DNA of 64,000 nucleotides from Ascarosepion bandense (lineage: Eukaryota; Mollusca; Cephalopoda; Sepiida; Sepiidae): the NCBI GenBank assembly GCA_037127315.1, contig JBBBDQ010000913.1, forward strand, positions 6,337,501 through 6,401,500, read 5' to 3'. The position numbers were made by a program, and so were the translations under genes. Each line of letters starts with the position of its first letter. The first letter of the stretch is position 1. This document shows, piece by piece, positions 42,501 through 44,529 of this stretch. A model generated the notes under the pieces. That model was not told the origin of the DNA, made no database searches, and worked only from the letters and a program-made list of their open reading frames with translations.

Positions 42501-43386
42501 GCTGGAATTCGAACTTGGCTACTCGATTTCTCATTCCGAGCTGATATCCACGGCGCCACAACGCACATCCCAAGAGAGAGTAGTAGATGAAAAAAATGAA
42601 AGAGAGTATGTGTATCTGCATGCATGTGTGTGAGCTTTTATTTGTTAATGGTAATATTAGCCATTTCCCCACAAGGAAATATTTGGTATTCATTGACCAA
42701 ACAGCCAAGACTTTTCAGTTTAAATTTATAAAATTTGTCTATTAAAACAATTTTTCAAGAAAATAGGTTTCTTGAGTCCAGTAGCTGTTATCGCTCTTTC
42801 CAGTATTTCTTCCTAAACTTTTATTTGAAATAGTGCGGAAATTCAACCTCTGGATTATTTTATTATTTTCTCTATGAGTTAGATGTGATATTCATTTTAA
42901 TTGCTGCTGCTATTGAAAGTTTTCAAGTGATGTAGTCTCTGTTATCTGGTACAATTCCTTGGTCGTGATACTGCAGCATCAGTCCACAAGGTTCAAAAAA
43001 GAAGGATCTTTGCCAAGACCCTCTGGTTTCACTTGCCCAAAGCTAGTTTTTAACCACTGAGAAAATGGCTCTATACTCATGCTCCAATACAAACATTATT
43101 AACCAAAATCGGGTTATTTTATGCATAATTTACTATTTTATACATAATTTGCTGATATTGACAGTTTGCTTATTTTTGTTTACAACAGATATGCAGGTTC
43201 TTCAGAAATCAAAAACTTGCAATATTTTTCTTAAAGCCTCTTTCCTTACCTGTTCTTAACAAGAATTTCTCCAGCACCAGGTTTGGCCATTTCAACCTCC
43301 TTTACTGAAACAGCCTCTCTAAAGCTAGTAGTCAGTTTAGTGACCACTAACTTACGGAATGTAGTTGGTAGAACTTTGGATGCCAT
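3714..43386 (-). CDS. ZADH2: ZADH2/PTGR3-like prostaglandin reductase gene, 8 coding exons, 3' part outside window
   Basis: Eight exons with GT-AG borders join in frame to give 212 residues: 43386-43250, 36348-36261, 33700-33605, 32135-32037, 24602-24563, 14667-14639, 7925-7851 and 3785-3714. The product matches what I know of vertebrate ZADH2/PTGR3, an NADPH-dependent MDR-family reductase that reduces the enone double bond of 15-keto-prostaglandins. Readable landmarks are FRKLVVTKL near the N-terminus, [20 protein letters not shown] (about residues 45-64), [15 protein letters not shown], the cofactor loop [12 protein letters not shown] (about 161-172), [12 protein letters not shown] and [10 protein letters not shown]. 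As in this family, the zinc ligands of classical alcohol dehydrogenases are not apparent. The family is usually about 350-380 residues, so the C-terminal substrate-domain part lies left of base 1. The start is the only ATG upstream of the conserved N-terminus and lacks the longer N-terminal extension of the human protein. Confidence 0.93.
3852..5378 (-). mobile_element. Degenerate mariner (Tc1/mariner) copy with a nested SINE
   Basis: This runs parallel to the clearer mariner at 34922-36240 along its whole length. The ends show related inverted termini (AGTTCTCGCTG at the left, a reverse-complemented AGTTCTTGCCG-type end near 5345-5355). The transposase frame is broken by stops and shifts, and a 5S-headed SINE sits at 4164-4435. 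It lies in intron 7 and is inactive. Confidence 0.75.
4164..4435 (+). mobile_element. 5S-rRNA-headed SINE (second 5S family), intact target-site duplication
   Basis: The element starts TGTCTACGGCTATATCATG, aligning from the first base of eukaryotic 5S rRNA, and keeps the 5S internal promoter region through GAATACCAGGTGCTGTA (about 4165-4282). It continues with an unrelated body rich in GGTCC and ends in an ATGATG-type tail. It is flanked by a perfect 11-bp duplication, AAGTAGGTTTT (4153-4163 and 4436-4446), inside a mariner copy. The body differs from SINE-B and may come from the end of an RTE-type LINE. Confidence 0.85.
5367..5397. repeat. (TA)n microsatellite
   Basis: About 15 TA units next to the mariner terminus. 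Mariner targets TA, so insertion into a TA-rich site is expected. Similar (TA)n arrays recur at 5890, 13463, 23767, 24140, 24507, 29330 and 55709. Confidence 0.95.
6193..6365 (+). mobile_element. SINE-A, 5'-truncated copy
   Basis: This contains the 3' half of SINE-A: the CAGCTATGAGTTAAATAGC segment, TTGGTTGGCAACCACCCTAC, and the end resembling GACATGATTGCCCAAAC. The tRNA-like head is missing. No target-site duplication is visible. The 130 bases before it match nothing else that I can see. Confidence 0.7.
6740..7400. mobile_element. Inverted pair of L2w LINE fragments
   Basis: Plus-strand 6740-6985 and minus-strand 6985-7400 encode the same LINE segment (EYC.HIWS....[12 protein letters not shown]) in opposite orientation, meeting near 6985. 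The minus copy is open for 145 codons (7397-6960) and includes [24 protein letters not shown] sequence and [10 protein letters not shown]. This is a head-to-head relic of two insertions or a fold-back duplication, within intron 7. Confidence 0.6.
7851..7925 (-). CDS. ZADH2: ZADH2-like exon 7
   Basis: This exon has 75 nt (25 codons, phase 0-0), encoding [20 protein letters not shown] followed by VEFLK. It corresponds to the family signature A(V/M)[20 protein letters not shown]. The acceptor is CCTTAG|GT and the donor AAG|GTAGAT. A 78-bp tandem array begins about 58 bp upstream of the acceptor, within the intron. Confidence 0.95.
7983..8740. repeat. 78-bp tandem repeat (about 9-10 units)
   Basis: Successive units begin TTTGGTTGGTTGATTTTG and contain CATATCAACCTCTATGGGTT and TTTAATGCTAAAAT. 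The unit is a slightly diverged copy of the 3' terminal segment shared by SINE-B and SINE-C (for example 9490-9555 and 17560-17640 in reverse). It looks like an amplified SINE tail, starting 58 bp upstream of exon 7. Confidence 0.9.
9040..9555 (+). mobile_element. SINE-C copy
   Basis: The head region contains GGCCTCTGATTAGGAGGTTG and TTGCTGTTGTTCCCAGGTCC. The middle is an A/T-rich array of ACATTTTTGAAAG-type units. The 3' end GTTGATATGCCATTAAATAA is shared with SINE-B. Other copies are at 16403, 21455 (minus), 25878 (minus), 30500 (minus) and 38350. Confidence 0.75.
9885..10194 (-). mobile_element. SINE-A, near full length
   Basis: A well-conserved copy. On the minus strand it starts with the tRNA-like head (GTGGTACAGTGGATATCGGC and the B-box-like GAGTTCGAATTCC). 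It is flanked by an imperfect duplication, TCCACTACTTAG and TCCACTGCTTAG. Confidence 0.88.
10506..10604 (-). mobile_element. 5S-rRNA-derived fragment (SINE-B relic)
   Basis: A diverged 5S-like segment. In reverse it contains CCAGTTCCTTTATGATCATC and AAGTTAAGCAACATCGAGGC. It retains no body and is older than the other copies. Confidence 0.65.
10639..11165 (+). mobile_element. Tc1-like transposon, 5' half
   Basis: This begins with TA|CAGTCCCCTCCAAACGTAC. The terminal repeat is long (about 210 bp) and is matched by the terminus starting at 11313. The transposase start is readable with a stop: [32 protein letters not shown], the helix-turn-helix of Tc1 transposases. The sequence breaks off near 11165, before the DDE domain. 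Confidence 0.8.
11313..12470 (-). mobile_element. Tc1-like transposon, 3' part, interrupted by SINE-B
   Basis: The terminal repeat starts at 11313 after TA. The minus strand encodes [20 protein letters not shown], the second catalytic Asp region of the DDE domain, then the C-terminal segment [16 protein letters not shown]. Both match the Tc1 class common in fish, lampreys and invertebrates. A SINE-B has split it at 11711. The N-terminal part is missing, and the sequence switches to a mariner fragment near 12470. Confidence 0.82.
11711..12206 (+). mobile_element. SINE-B: complete 5S-tRNA composite SINE with target-site duplication
   Basis: The order of parts is a 5S rRNA unit (11715-11830, ending AATACCAGGTGCTGTAAGC), then the tRNA-like head shared with SINE-A (TGTGGTGCAGTGGATATCAG and the B-box-like GGGTTTGAATTCC), then a body with TTGGGAAAGGTATTAATCC, then the 3' end shared with SINE-C (GGTTGATATACCATAAAAAC). 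A perfect 11-bp duplication CCTTCAGATTC flanks it (11700-11710 and 12207-12217) within a Tc1 copy. It carries two potential internal pol III promoters (type 1 from 5S, type 2 from tRNA). Confidence 0.92.
12473..12990 (+). pseudogene. mariner/maT-type transposase C-terminal fragment
   Basis: With stops and one shift, this reads [60 protein letters not shown] and [13 protein letters not shown]. This is the catalytic core and C-terminus of mariner/maT transposases with the D.AP.H motif. It is joined directly to the minus-strand Tc1 remnant. A shorter version of the same junction occurs near 33260. Confidence 0.82.
13075..13827 (-). mobile_element. Non-autonomous Helitron copy
   Basis: On the minus strand the 3' terminus is a short hairpin (CCCG...CGGG) followed by CTATACTGCTAG and then T. 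The 5' terminus is T(C/T)TAAACTTATTTATAAATGG. Inside are (TG)n and (TA)n arrays and a conserved middle containing GGTTATAGAAGGAG-type sequence. No Rep/helicase coding is present. The insertion is in intron 6. Confidence 0.8.
14147..14420 (-). pseudogene. GIY-YIG-type endonuclease fragment (Penelope-like retroelement)
   Basis: The minus-strand frame gives [20 protein letters not shown] followed by [19 protein letters not shown] and [15 protein letters not shown]. This resembles the C-terminal end of GIY-YIG-endonuclease-bearing Penelope-like reverse transcriptases and related retroelements. The reverse transcriptase is absent. It lies about 220 bp downstream of exon 6 in the gene's direction, in intron 6. 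Confidence 0.65.
14639..14667 (-). CDS. ZADH2: ZADH2-like exon 6 (29-nt microexon with the nucleotide-binding loop)
   Basis: A 29-nt exon that completes the split Ala codon and encodes [10 protein letters not shown], the glycine-rich NADP(H)-binding loop diagnostic of the MDR family. The acceptor is a strong TTTGCTTTCAG and the donor GCA|GTGAGT. It sits between introns of about 9.9 kb and 6.7 kb, and skipping it would both delete the loop and shift the frame. It is too short to show up in an ORF search. Confidence 0.92.
15405..15765 (-). mobile_element. SINE-E copy
   Basis: On the minus strand it starts GGACACATGGC..AGTG and carries a B-box-like GAGTTCAATACC, related to a tRNA-Arg/Lys type. 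The tail carries CACCTGAAGAAGACTGGAGC, then GAAACATTGTGAATATG and a terminal AATGTAAATAGTG segment. Other copies are at 19368, 25010, 44255, 58930 and 59485. Confidence 0.8.
15895..16060. mobile_element. pogo/Tigger-like terminal sequence
   Basis: This contains repeated TTATATCCGGGTTTCTCTTA modules ending ATCCGAGTTATACTGCAG. The reverse complement, CAGTATAACTCGGATATAAG, resembles pogo/Tigger terminal inverted repeats. The same sequence occurs at 47036. No transposase is visible. Confidence 0.5.
16060..16400. repeat. Interspersed repeat of unknown class
   Basis: The segment beginning GATGGCAATTGACATTGCAT and continuing through AGAAAAGAAACTGTTAAAGT also occurs, diverged, at 21025-21070/21383-21450 and 36510-36640. 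It then passes into the L2w LINE-like sequence GCAGTTGCCATGAAAATA. The downstream block GGTTATGGCTAGCTTAGACA is duplicated at 18590. Confidence 0.55.
16403..16862 (+). mobile_element. SINE-C copy
   Basis: A full copy with the GGCCTCTGATTGGGAGGTTG head, a degenerate internal array of AACAAAACATTTTTGAATG units (period about 38-40) and the shared 3' end GTTGATATGCTGGTTAAATG followed by (AACC)n. Confidence 0.78.
16890..17547 (+). repeat. Repeat G (unclassified 0.7-kb repeat), split by SINE-B
   Basis: This starts with a hairpin formed by GTAGGGAGCTGG and CTCCCTACAGCTTACAA, followed by AATAGAAATTTATTAAAAGG and CTCCCATCTCTCTCTGACTG. It continues after the SINE-B insertion at 18198 (TTGATTTTAATTCATTTCTT). 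Other copies are at 21868 (minus), 50408 and 58168 (minus). It has no coding capacity and could be an LTR or a non-autonomous element. Confidence 0.7.
17559..18197 (-). mobile_element. SINE-B with two tandem 5S units and target-site duplication
   Basis: Read on the minus strand it contains a 5S unit (about 18194-18080), a short remnant of the tRNA-head start (GTTTAGTGACGGATGTGCG), a second complete 5S unit (about 18058-17938), then the tRNA-like head, body and shared 3' end. It is flanked by the perfect duplication AGTTGATTTTA (17548-17558 and 18198-18208) inside Repeat G. The extra 5S unit shows head-end duplication before or during retrotransposition. Confidence 0.92.
18990..19220 (-). mobile_element. 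Chimeric tRNA-headed SINE with SINE-E tail
   Basis: The minus strand shows a different tRNA-like head (GTGTAATGGCTAGTAAGC and the B-box-like GAGCTCGAACCTCACT). Its 3' part is the SINE-E tail (ACAGCTGAAATGTCGTAAAC and GAGGACAACAGTGTGAACAA). The tail has therefore been combined with more than one tRNA head. Confidence 0.7.
19368..19590 (+). mobile_element. SINE-E head and body
   Basis: The head starts GGACACATGGCCTAGTGGAT, an A-box-like match, with the degenerate B box TTGAGTTTAATACG. The body is followed at once by the 108-bp tandem array derived from the element's own tail. Confidence 0.78.
19590..20215 (+). repeat. 108-bp tandem repeat grown from the SINE-E tail
   Basis: The marker AGTATAATAG/AGTATTATAG recurs at 19671, 19779, 19887, 19995 and 20103, exactly 108 bp apart, and a degenerate version follows at about 20212. 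Each unit includes ATGGCAATAAAGATGAGGAC and AACAATGTAAATAATG. Because 108 is a multiple of three, a short repetitive ORF runs through part of it, but I see no reason to call it a gene. Confidence 0.95.
20335..20739 (+). mobile_element. SINE-B with internal deletion in the 5S part
   Basis: The 5S part jumps from TTCTCACTCG to CTTGGGAATACC, removing about 60 bases including most of the 5S internal promoter. The tRNA-like head is intact (TGTGGTGCAGTGGATATTGG). The 3' end is the GATTGATAGGTCATTAAACC variant followed by (AAAC)n, as in the copy at 56483. Confidence 0.85.
21077..21382 (+). mobile_element. SINE-A with perfect target-site duplication
   Basis: A full copy of 306 bp from TGCATTGTGGCGCAGTGG to TTAACTGACTGACTG. 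It is flanked by AATTATCAGAG at 21066-21076 and 21383-21393. It defines the element ends: the tRNA-like head at the 5' end and (TGAC)n at the 3' end, without poly(A). Confidence 0.93.
21455..21792 (-). mobile_element. SINE-C copy
   Basis: The minus-strand copy lies between a (TTTG)n array at 21455-21485 (3' end) and TCATACCCAGGAAC at 21792. The head GGCCTCTGGTTGGGAGG and the shared 3' segment are clear. The internal A/T-rich array is shortened. Confidence 0.75.
21868..22600 (-). repeat. Repeat G, near full length
   Basis: On the minus strand it starts with GAATCAAAGAGG..ACTCCCTAC-like hairpin sequence and ends near TCTTAATTTCCTATCCCAC. It matches the 58168-58925 copy along its whole length, which gives the best view of the complete repeat (about 730-750 bp). 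Confidence 0.72.
22610..22910 (-). mobile_element. L2w LINE fragment
   Basis: The minus strand gives [14 protein letters not shown] and, in a shifted frame, the segment equivalent to EYS.HIW..AP. It is the same LINE piece as at 6960-7400. Broken. Confidence 0.55.
22912..23132 (-). mobile_element. SINE-A, 5'-truncated
   Basis: It contains the 3' two-thirds of SINE-A and stops at GGTATTTGCGCG, before the tRNA-like head, typical of incomplete reverse transcription. It directly abuts the inverted-repeat structure at 23150. Confidence 0.8.
23150..23745. repeat. Inverted plus direct repeat structure enclosing a tRNA-like sequence
   Basis: The left arm (about 23150-23265) is the reverse complement of 23438-23550. 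The right arm is repeated directly at about 23620-23743 (TAAATAATCAGGCC and TTCATTAAAAACAGAATATC recur). The central loop holds the tRNA-Leu-like segment at 23325-23419. The structure is unusual for a SINE and could be a fold-back element. Confidence 0.75.
23325..23419 (+). tRNA. tRNA-Leu-like sequence, probably a pseudogene
   Basis: A 7-bp acceptor stem can form (GTCATTT with GAATGAC). The A-box-like GTGGTCGAGAGGTCTAAG and B-box-like AGTTCAAATCC are present, and a long variable arm (CCCCTAT/ATAGGGG) is typical of Leu/Ser tRNAs. The anticodon loop lacks U33 and the T stem has mismatches. I therefore read it as a decayed tRNA-derived sequence, not a working tRNA. Confidence 0.5.
24140..24211. 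repeat. (TA)n(TG)n compound microsatellite
   Basis: TA units with a GATA interruption pass into about 14 TG units. It lies about 350 bp downstream of exon 5 in intron 5. It can adopt Z-DNA or cruciform structure in principle. Confidence 0.95.
24316..24506. mobile_element. 191-bp inverted-repeat element with perfect 36-bp termini
   Basis: Positions 24316-24351 and 24471-24506 are exact reverse complements (TTATAGTTTAGAACATGTAC...). The element is bounded on the right by a (TA)n array. Its interior includes CTGATGA followed by a GACATT/AATGTC stem and AAAAC. It lies 57 bp from the exon 5 donor. The perfect arms suggest recent insertion or gene conversion. Confidence 0.85.
24563..24602 (-). CDS. 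ZADH2: ZADH2-like exon 5 (40 nt)
   Basis: A short 40-nt exon encoding [13 protein letters not shown] plus the first base of an Ala codon, equivalent to the family's beta-strand leading into the Rossmann fold (GKKVLVTAAAGG in vertebrates). The acceptor is TTTCAG|GT and the donor ACAG|GTGTGT. A (TA)n array and a 191-bp inverted-repeat element lie within 60 bp of the donor. Confidence 0.9.
25010..25300. mobile_element. Two SINE-E tail fragments in inverted orientation
   Basis: 25010-25165 is a minus-strand SINE-E tail (TTCAGGTGATATACG on the plus strand). 25200-25300 is a plus-strand tail (TGTGAACATGGCCATAAAG, GATGAGGATAACAATTC). Heads are missing. Confidence 0.65.
25878..26318 (-). mobile_element. 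SINE-C copy
   Basis: In plus-strand reading it begins with the shared 3' segment ACGGCATATCAACCCCTTGG after a (TTTGG)n run. It then has an internal array of TTCAAAAACATATTTTTCTT-type units and ends at the head near CTGTCATACCCAG. Confidence 0.75.
26377..26833 (-). mobile_element. Solo-LTR-like segment (457 bp)
   Basis: On the minus strand it begins TGTTAGGGCGCC and ends TTTCTAACA, giving the TGTTAG...CTAACA termini expected of an LTR. It contains a TATA-type palindrome (GCTATATATAGC) and AATAAA signals near its 3' part. No matching short flanking duplication is visible, and neither flank shows reverse transcriptase. It could be a solo LTR with decayed flanks. Confidence 0.55.
27157..27464 (+). 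mobile_element. SINE-A, full length
   Basis: A well-preserved copy from ATGTGCGTTGTGGTGCAG to TTAACTGACTGACT with A-box-like GTGGTGCAGTGG and B-box-like AAGTTCGAATTCT. It is among the closest copies to the family consensus, implying recent activity. Confidence 0.92.
27487..27533. repeat. Short hairpin of the AAGGGAAATAACTC type
   Basis: AAGGGAAATAACTC and GGGAGTTACTTCCCTT form a near-perfect stem with a loop of about 16 bases. Motifs of this type are abundant in mollusc genomes (from memory). Related half-sites are seen at 40118, 45062 and 52655 (reverse). Confidence 0.6.
27690..27745 (+). mobile_element. L1w LINE 3' end
   Basis: GTAGAGAGCCCTGATCGCCT followed by ACGTCACATAAAGAAG is the 3' UTR end of the LINE family seen at 51330-51388. 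Only the last 55 bases or so are identifiable. Confidence 0.6.
27750..28585. other. No recognisable gene or repeat
   Basis: Intron 4 or 5-type AT-rich sequence. I see no ORF of note, no family resemblance and no tandem structure. Confidence 0.4.
28589..29329 (+). mobile_element. Non-autonomous Helitron, both termini intact
   Basis: The 5' end is A|TCTCAACTTATTTATAAATGG (28589). The 3' end is a hairpin ACCCGAGCAACACTGGGCT followed by ATACTGCTAG|T (29329). Insertion between A and T without target duplication is the Helitron rule. Inside are (TG)18, a (TA)n array and a conserved block. The 741-bp element has no coding. It is a good reference copy for this family. Confidence 0.88.
29509..29538. 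repeat. T11-G17 homopolymer junction
   Basis: A run of T is followed by about 17 consecutive G. It may be partly an assembly artefact, but a similar T/G run pair occurs at 63408-63447. Confidence 0.8.
29566..29985. mobile_element. MITE-like element with about 95-bp inverted termini
   Basis: The left arm begins CAGGTGAAGAGAACCAACAG. The right arm, reversed, is the same and continues with GGCATTTAC and AGTGCTCAATAC. Both ends lie in (TA)n. The core has CTGATGACGAG...CTCGAAACAT, a stem-loop resembling the motif in the SINE-E tail. It is non-coding and a likely non-autonomous transposon or retroelement terminus. Confidence 0.7.
30500..31110 (-). mobile_element. SINE-C, diverged copy
   Basis: The shared 3' segment is visible (AAGACATATCAACATGGGTT), as are ACTGAGACCCTATCAGGTTC and CTTGCTGCCACATG at the head. 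The interior is expanded by other AT-rich sequence. Confidence 0.65.
31146..31650 (-). mobile_element. Non-autonomous Helitron, internally shortened
   Basis: The 3' terminus CTAG (31146-31149, minus) is preceded by the hairpin derived from CCCGGCATTACTCGGG. The 5' terminus TCTAAACTTATTTATAAATGG ends at 31650. The copy is 505 bp. Part of the interior present in other copies has been replaced by a different short segment (GTTTGGTGAGAATCGG). Confidence 0.85.
32037..32135 (-). CDS. ZADH2: ZADH2-like exon 4
   Basis: This exon has 99 nt (33 codons, phase 0-0), encoding a segment that includes [20 protein letters not shown] and ends IGLDQ. It aligns with the family block around P.LLVSGTTAYISL preceding the nucleotide-binding domain. 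The donor is CAG|GTAACT. A 76-bp tandem array starts about 70 bp upstream, inside the preceding intron. Confidence 0.93.
32205..32565. repeat. 76-bp tandem repeat (about 4.5 units)
   Basis: ACCTGGTTGCTAA recurs at 32301, 32376, 32452 and 32528. The units also contain CACTCCTCACTTAATGAACA and GAAAAGTTATATGAACAA. It lies in intron 3, about 70 bp from exon 4. It has no resemblance to the other tandem arrays. Confidence 0.95.
32985..33360. mobile_element. Tc1 C-terminal fragment joined to mariner 3' fragment
   Basis: The minus-strand part (32985-33258) matches the Tc1 remnant at 11520-12290. The plus-strand part (33262-33360, GGAGACCATCCAGAAGAGTT) matches the mariner end at 12900-12990. This is the second occurrence of the same Tc1/mariner junction, with an internal deletion of more than 600 bp relative to the first. 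Confidence 0.75.
33605..33700 (-). CDS. ZADH2: ZADH2-like exon 3
   Basis: This exon has 96 nt (32 codons, phase 0-0), encoding [20 protein letters not shown] and ending AFSEYL. It corresponds to the family segment GIGEVVALG...VGQAVAYM..GSFAEY. Both splice sites are canonical (AACAG|GG and TTG|GTAAAT). Confidence 0.95.
34190..34340 (+). mobile_element. L2w LINE fragment
   Basis: Related to 6740-6985 and 1-290 (TCAGTCCTAACTTGGTATCT, TTCCTTTGTCTTTTCTACAA). No open frame. Confidence 0.5.
34398..34618 (+). mobile_element. SINE-A, 3'-truncated by SINE-D
   Basis: It contains the tRNA-like head and body up to GGCAACATACTGCA, where the SINE-D block starts. The SINE-A 3' end is not found after the SINE-D, so this is a deletion junction and not a simple nested insertion. 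Confidence 0.78.
34622..34922 (+). mobile_element. SINE-D, tandem (1.5 units)
   Basis: A partial unit (GAACAGGTGAAGAGGCTCAT to CACTCTTTTCTT) precedes a complete unit with the head GGAGTAGATAGACTAAACTA and B-box-like CGGTTCACACTCC, ending in GATATGATTA10. The poly(A) meets the truncated end of a mariner copy. Confidence 0.8.
34922..36240 (-). mobile_element. mariner transposon, degenerate transposase
   Basis: Across several frames the minus strand reads [88 protein letters not shown] and YEEVKKWVD-type residues: N-terminal helix-turn-helix followed by the DDE/D domain of SETMAR-like mariners. It has at least four frameshifts or stops, and the DDD catalytic set cannot be fully read. Its 5' terminus is within about 25 bp of exon 2. 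Confidence 0.88.
36261..36348 (-). CDS. ZADH2: ZADH2-like exon 2
   Basis: This exon has 88 nt and encodes [16 protein letters not shown] and then [13 protein letters not shown], the highly conserved N-terminal part of the MDR catalytic domain. The acceptor is TTTTTTAG|G and the donor GAG|GTAAAT. The donor runs straight into a (TA)n stretch, and the 5' terminal repeat of a mariner copy ends within about 25 bp of the exon. Confidence 0.95.
36693..37175 (-). mobile_element. SINE-A with internal duplication/insertion and target-site duplication
   Basis: Flanked by TCAATCTAGT at 36683-36692 and 37176-37185. The body is interrupted near 36815 by about 140 unrelated bases, and the segment CAGTAGGTTGCCATTGCTTT appears on both sides. 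An insertion with duplication of about 30 bp, or a template switch, would explain it. Confidence 0.88.
37190..37400 (-). mobile_element. L2w LINE fragment
   Basis: ATCATGAAAATCTTTATAAA and the following segment match the 3' region of the LINE piece at 7130-7230 and 60-130. Short relic. Confidence 0.5.
37468..37565 (-). mobile_element. SINE-D, 5'-truncated, followed by (AAAG)n
   Basis: On the plus strand it reads T12-AATCATATCACCCCAAGC to GATTGGAAAAGAG, the 3' third of SINE-D reversed. An (AAAG)n array follows at 37561-37603, and the short sequence GACTGACGTCGTACGGAGAA after it is repeated at 37898. Confidence 0.75.
37986..38280 (-). mobile_element. SINE-A, diverged
   Basis: A full-length but old copy with many substitutions relative to the consensus. 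The tRNA-like head at its minus-strand 5' end is degraded. Confidence 0.7.
38350..38875 (+). mobile_element. SINE-C, full length
   Basis: It carries the GGCCTCTGATTGGGAGG head, the GGTCCACCCTGACCCGGAGT block, an internal array of ATACATTTTTGAAAA units and the 3' end CATTAAATAACCCACAGAGG. It is the closest relative of the copy at 9040. Confidence 0.8.
38880..40905. other. No recognisable gene; contains (ATT)n
   Basis: AT-rich intron 1 sequence. An (ATT)n array lies at 39508-39556. Two overlapping plus ORFs of 62-64 codons near 38881-39205 have no recognisable similarity or splice context. Confidence 0.45.
40910..42080 (-). mobile_element. Non-autonomous Helitron split by tandem SINE-D
   Basis: CTAG at 40910-40913 and the 5' terminus ending at 42080 (TAAGTTTAGA on the plus strand) define the element. 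At 41528 the sequence GGAGTCTAT is separated from AGGTAATGG by a three-unit SINE-D array. Without the insertion the Helitron would be about 690 bp. Confidence 0.85.
41529..42008 (+). mobile_element. SINE-D trimer
   Basis: Three head-to-tail units each start CACCCGGTTCACACTCCACC or GCCCGGTTCACACTCC. The first two stop at CTTCTCACTTTG plus a T run and then TTCAATTGG. Only the last carries the full 3' part and poly(A). Tandem head units with one tail suggest amplification of the 5' half before insertion. Confidence 0.88.
42268..42567 (-). mobile_element. SINE-A with perfect 14-bp target-site duplication
   Basis: TCCCAAGAGAGAGT is found at 42254-42267 and 42568-42581. A complete 300-bp element. 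On the minus strand: tRNA-like head, body, then the TGACT tail. Confidence 0.93.
43250..43386 (-). CDS. ZADH2: ZADH2-like exon 1 (start codon)
   Basis: This exon has 137 nt: ATG at 43386-43384, then 45 codons plus two bases. It begins [18 protein letters not shown] and ends ILVKN with the first two bases of an Arg codon completed in exon 2. The donor reads CAG|GTAAGG. Just upstream, about 30 nt before the ATG, a polypyrimidine run followed by TAG (near 43417-43430) looks like a 3' splice site. The transcript may therefore have an untranslated exon farther upstream. Confidence 0.9.
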
Positions 43387-44254
43387 ATTTTTTTATTTTT
43401 TTCAGTTACTGCACAACTACAAAAAAAAAATTTTGAATAGTAAACAGACACAAATAAAAATTAATTTGATAAAACGAGGCAGGATTGTCATTGGCTTATC
43501 TATTGACCAATTAGAGAACTTGTTACATGCCAGCTACAACAGTACTGTTAAAGAGACCTCTGGATTAGCCAGGTCTTTTATTTTCTTATGAATAAATAAA
43601 AAAGGATTACGCTGTCCACTAAAATTTATCTGGAATTCAAACAAATTCTGTAAAAATTCATTATACATCAAAAACATTTCTACTGGAGACAATAGTGTTT
43701 TTAATAGCTTATTCATAAAAGCAATTAAATCTTTTCTAATTAATGTCTTAGTTTTACTTTTATTACATTTTTTTATTTTACAATTCAGAACAGATTCTCT
43801 GTAACTGTGCCCTGTTTAAAAAAGAAAAAAATTGATTTAAATTCTCCAAGGACTTCTGCATATAACTAATATAAACATTAAACAGTACAATTTTTTTTTA
43901 AACTTCATAAAATCAAATAAGATGTAAAAAAATATGTTTGTACCAAGATTTTCTAAATAAGAAAAATTCCTACAATAATTAATTTCTGAATAAGTCCTGA
44001 AAGAAATTACTAAATCGATGTTTTTCACTGCAAAAATGCTAAAATTTCCTAATCTTTGGCCCATCAACACACACACACACACACACAAAAAAAAAAAAAA
44101 CACATTATTTTATTTCAGACTGGATTTGATAGACAAAAATCCACTACAGTTATCATTTTTTTAAAATTACTTGGAATTTTTTAATGTGATTCTGAAATTC
44201 ATCCTATTGATGTTCGTAACAATTTCTATTATTATTAAATAAAGACATTTTTGT

Positions 44255-44527
44255 CTATACATCATTGGTTAGATCCAGTGACTTGACCCAAAGAGTTGTG
44301 AGTTCAATATCTGGCTAAAGCAGTGGTGAACAAATAACTTCGAGAATTGAGTTAAAGAGAGATAACTAAAACATCCCGAAGTGGCATGTCTCATGGAATG
44401 AGAACAATATACCCCAGTGATTGAAATAGAGCTCAGTTTGAAATTTCAGTTATTTGAAGAAGGCTGGAGCCTACAATATGAATATGACAATAAAGACAAG
44501 GAAAACAGTCTGAATAATGTAAATAAA
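44255..44527 (+). mobile_element. SINE-E copy
   Basis: It starts in the tRNA-like head (TTGGTTAGATCCAGTGACTT, B-box-like GAGTTCAATATC) and ends with the tail GAAGAAGGCTGGAGCC and GTCTGAATAATGTAAATAA. The first bases of the head are missing. Confidence 0.75.
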
Positions 44528-44529
44528 GA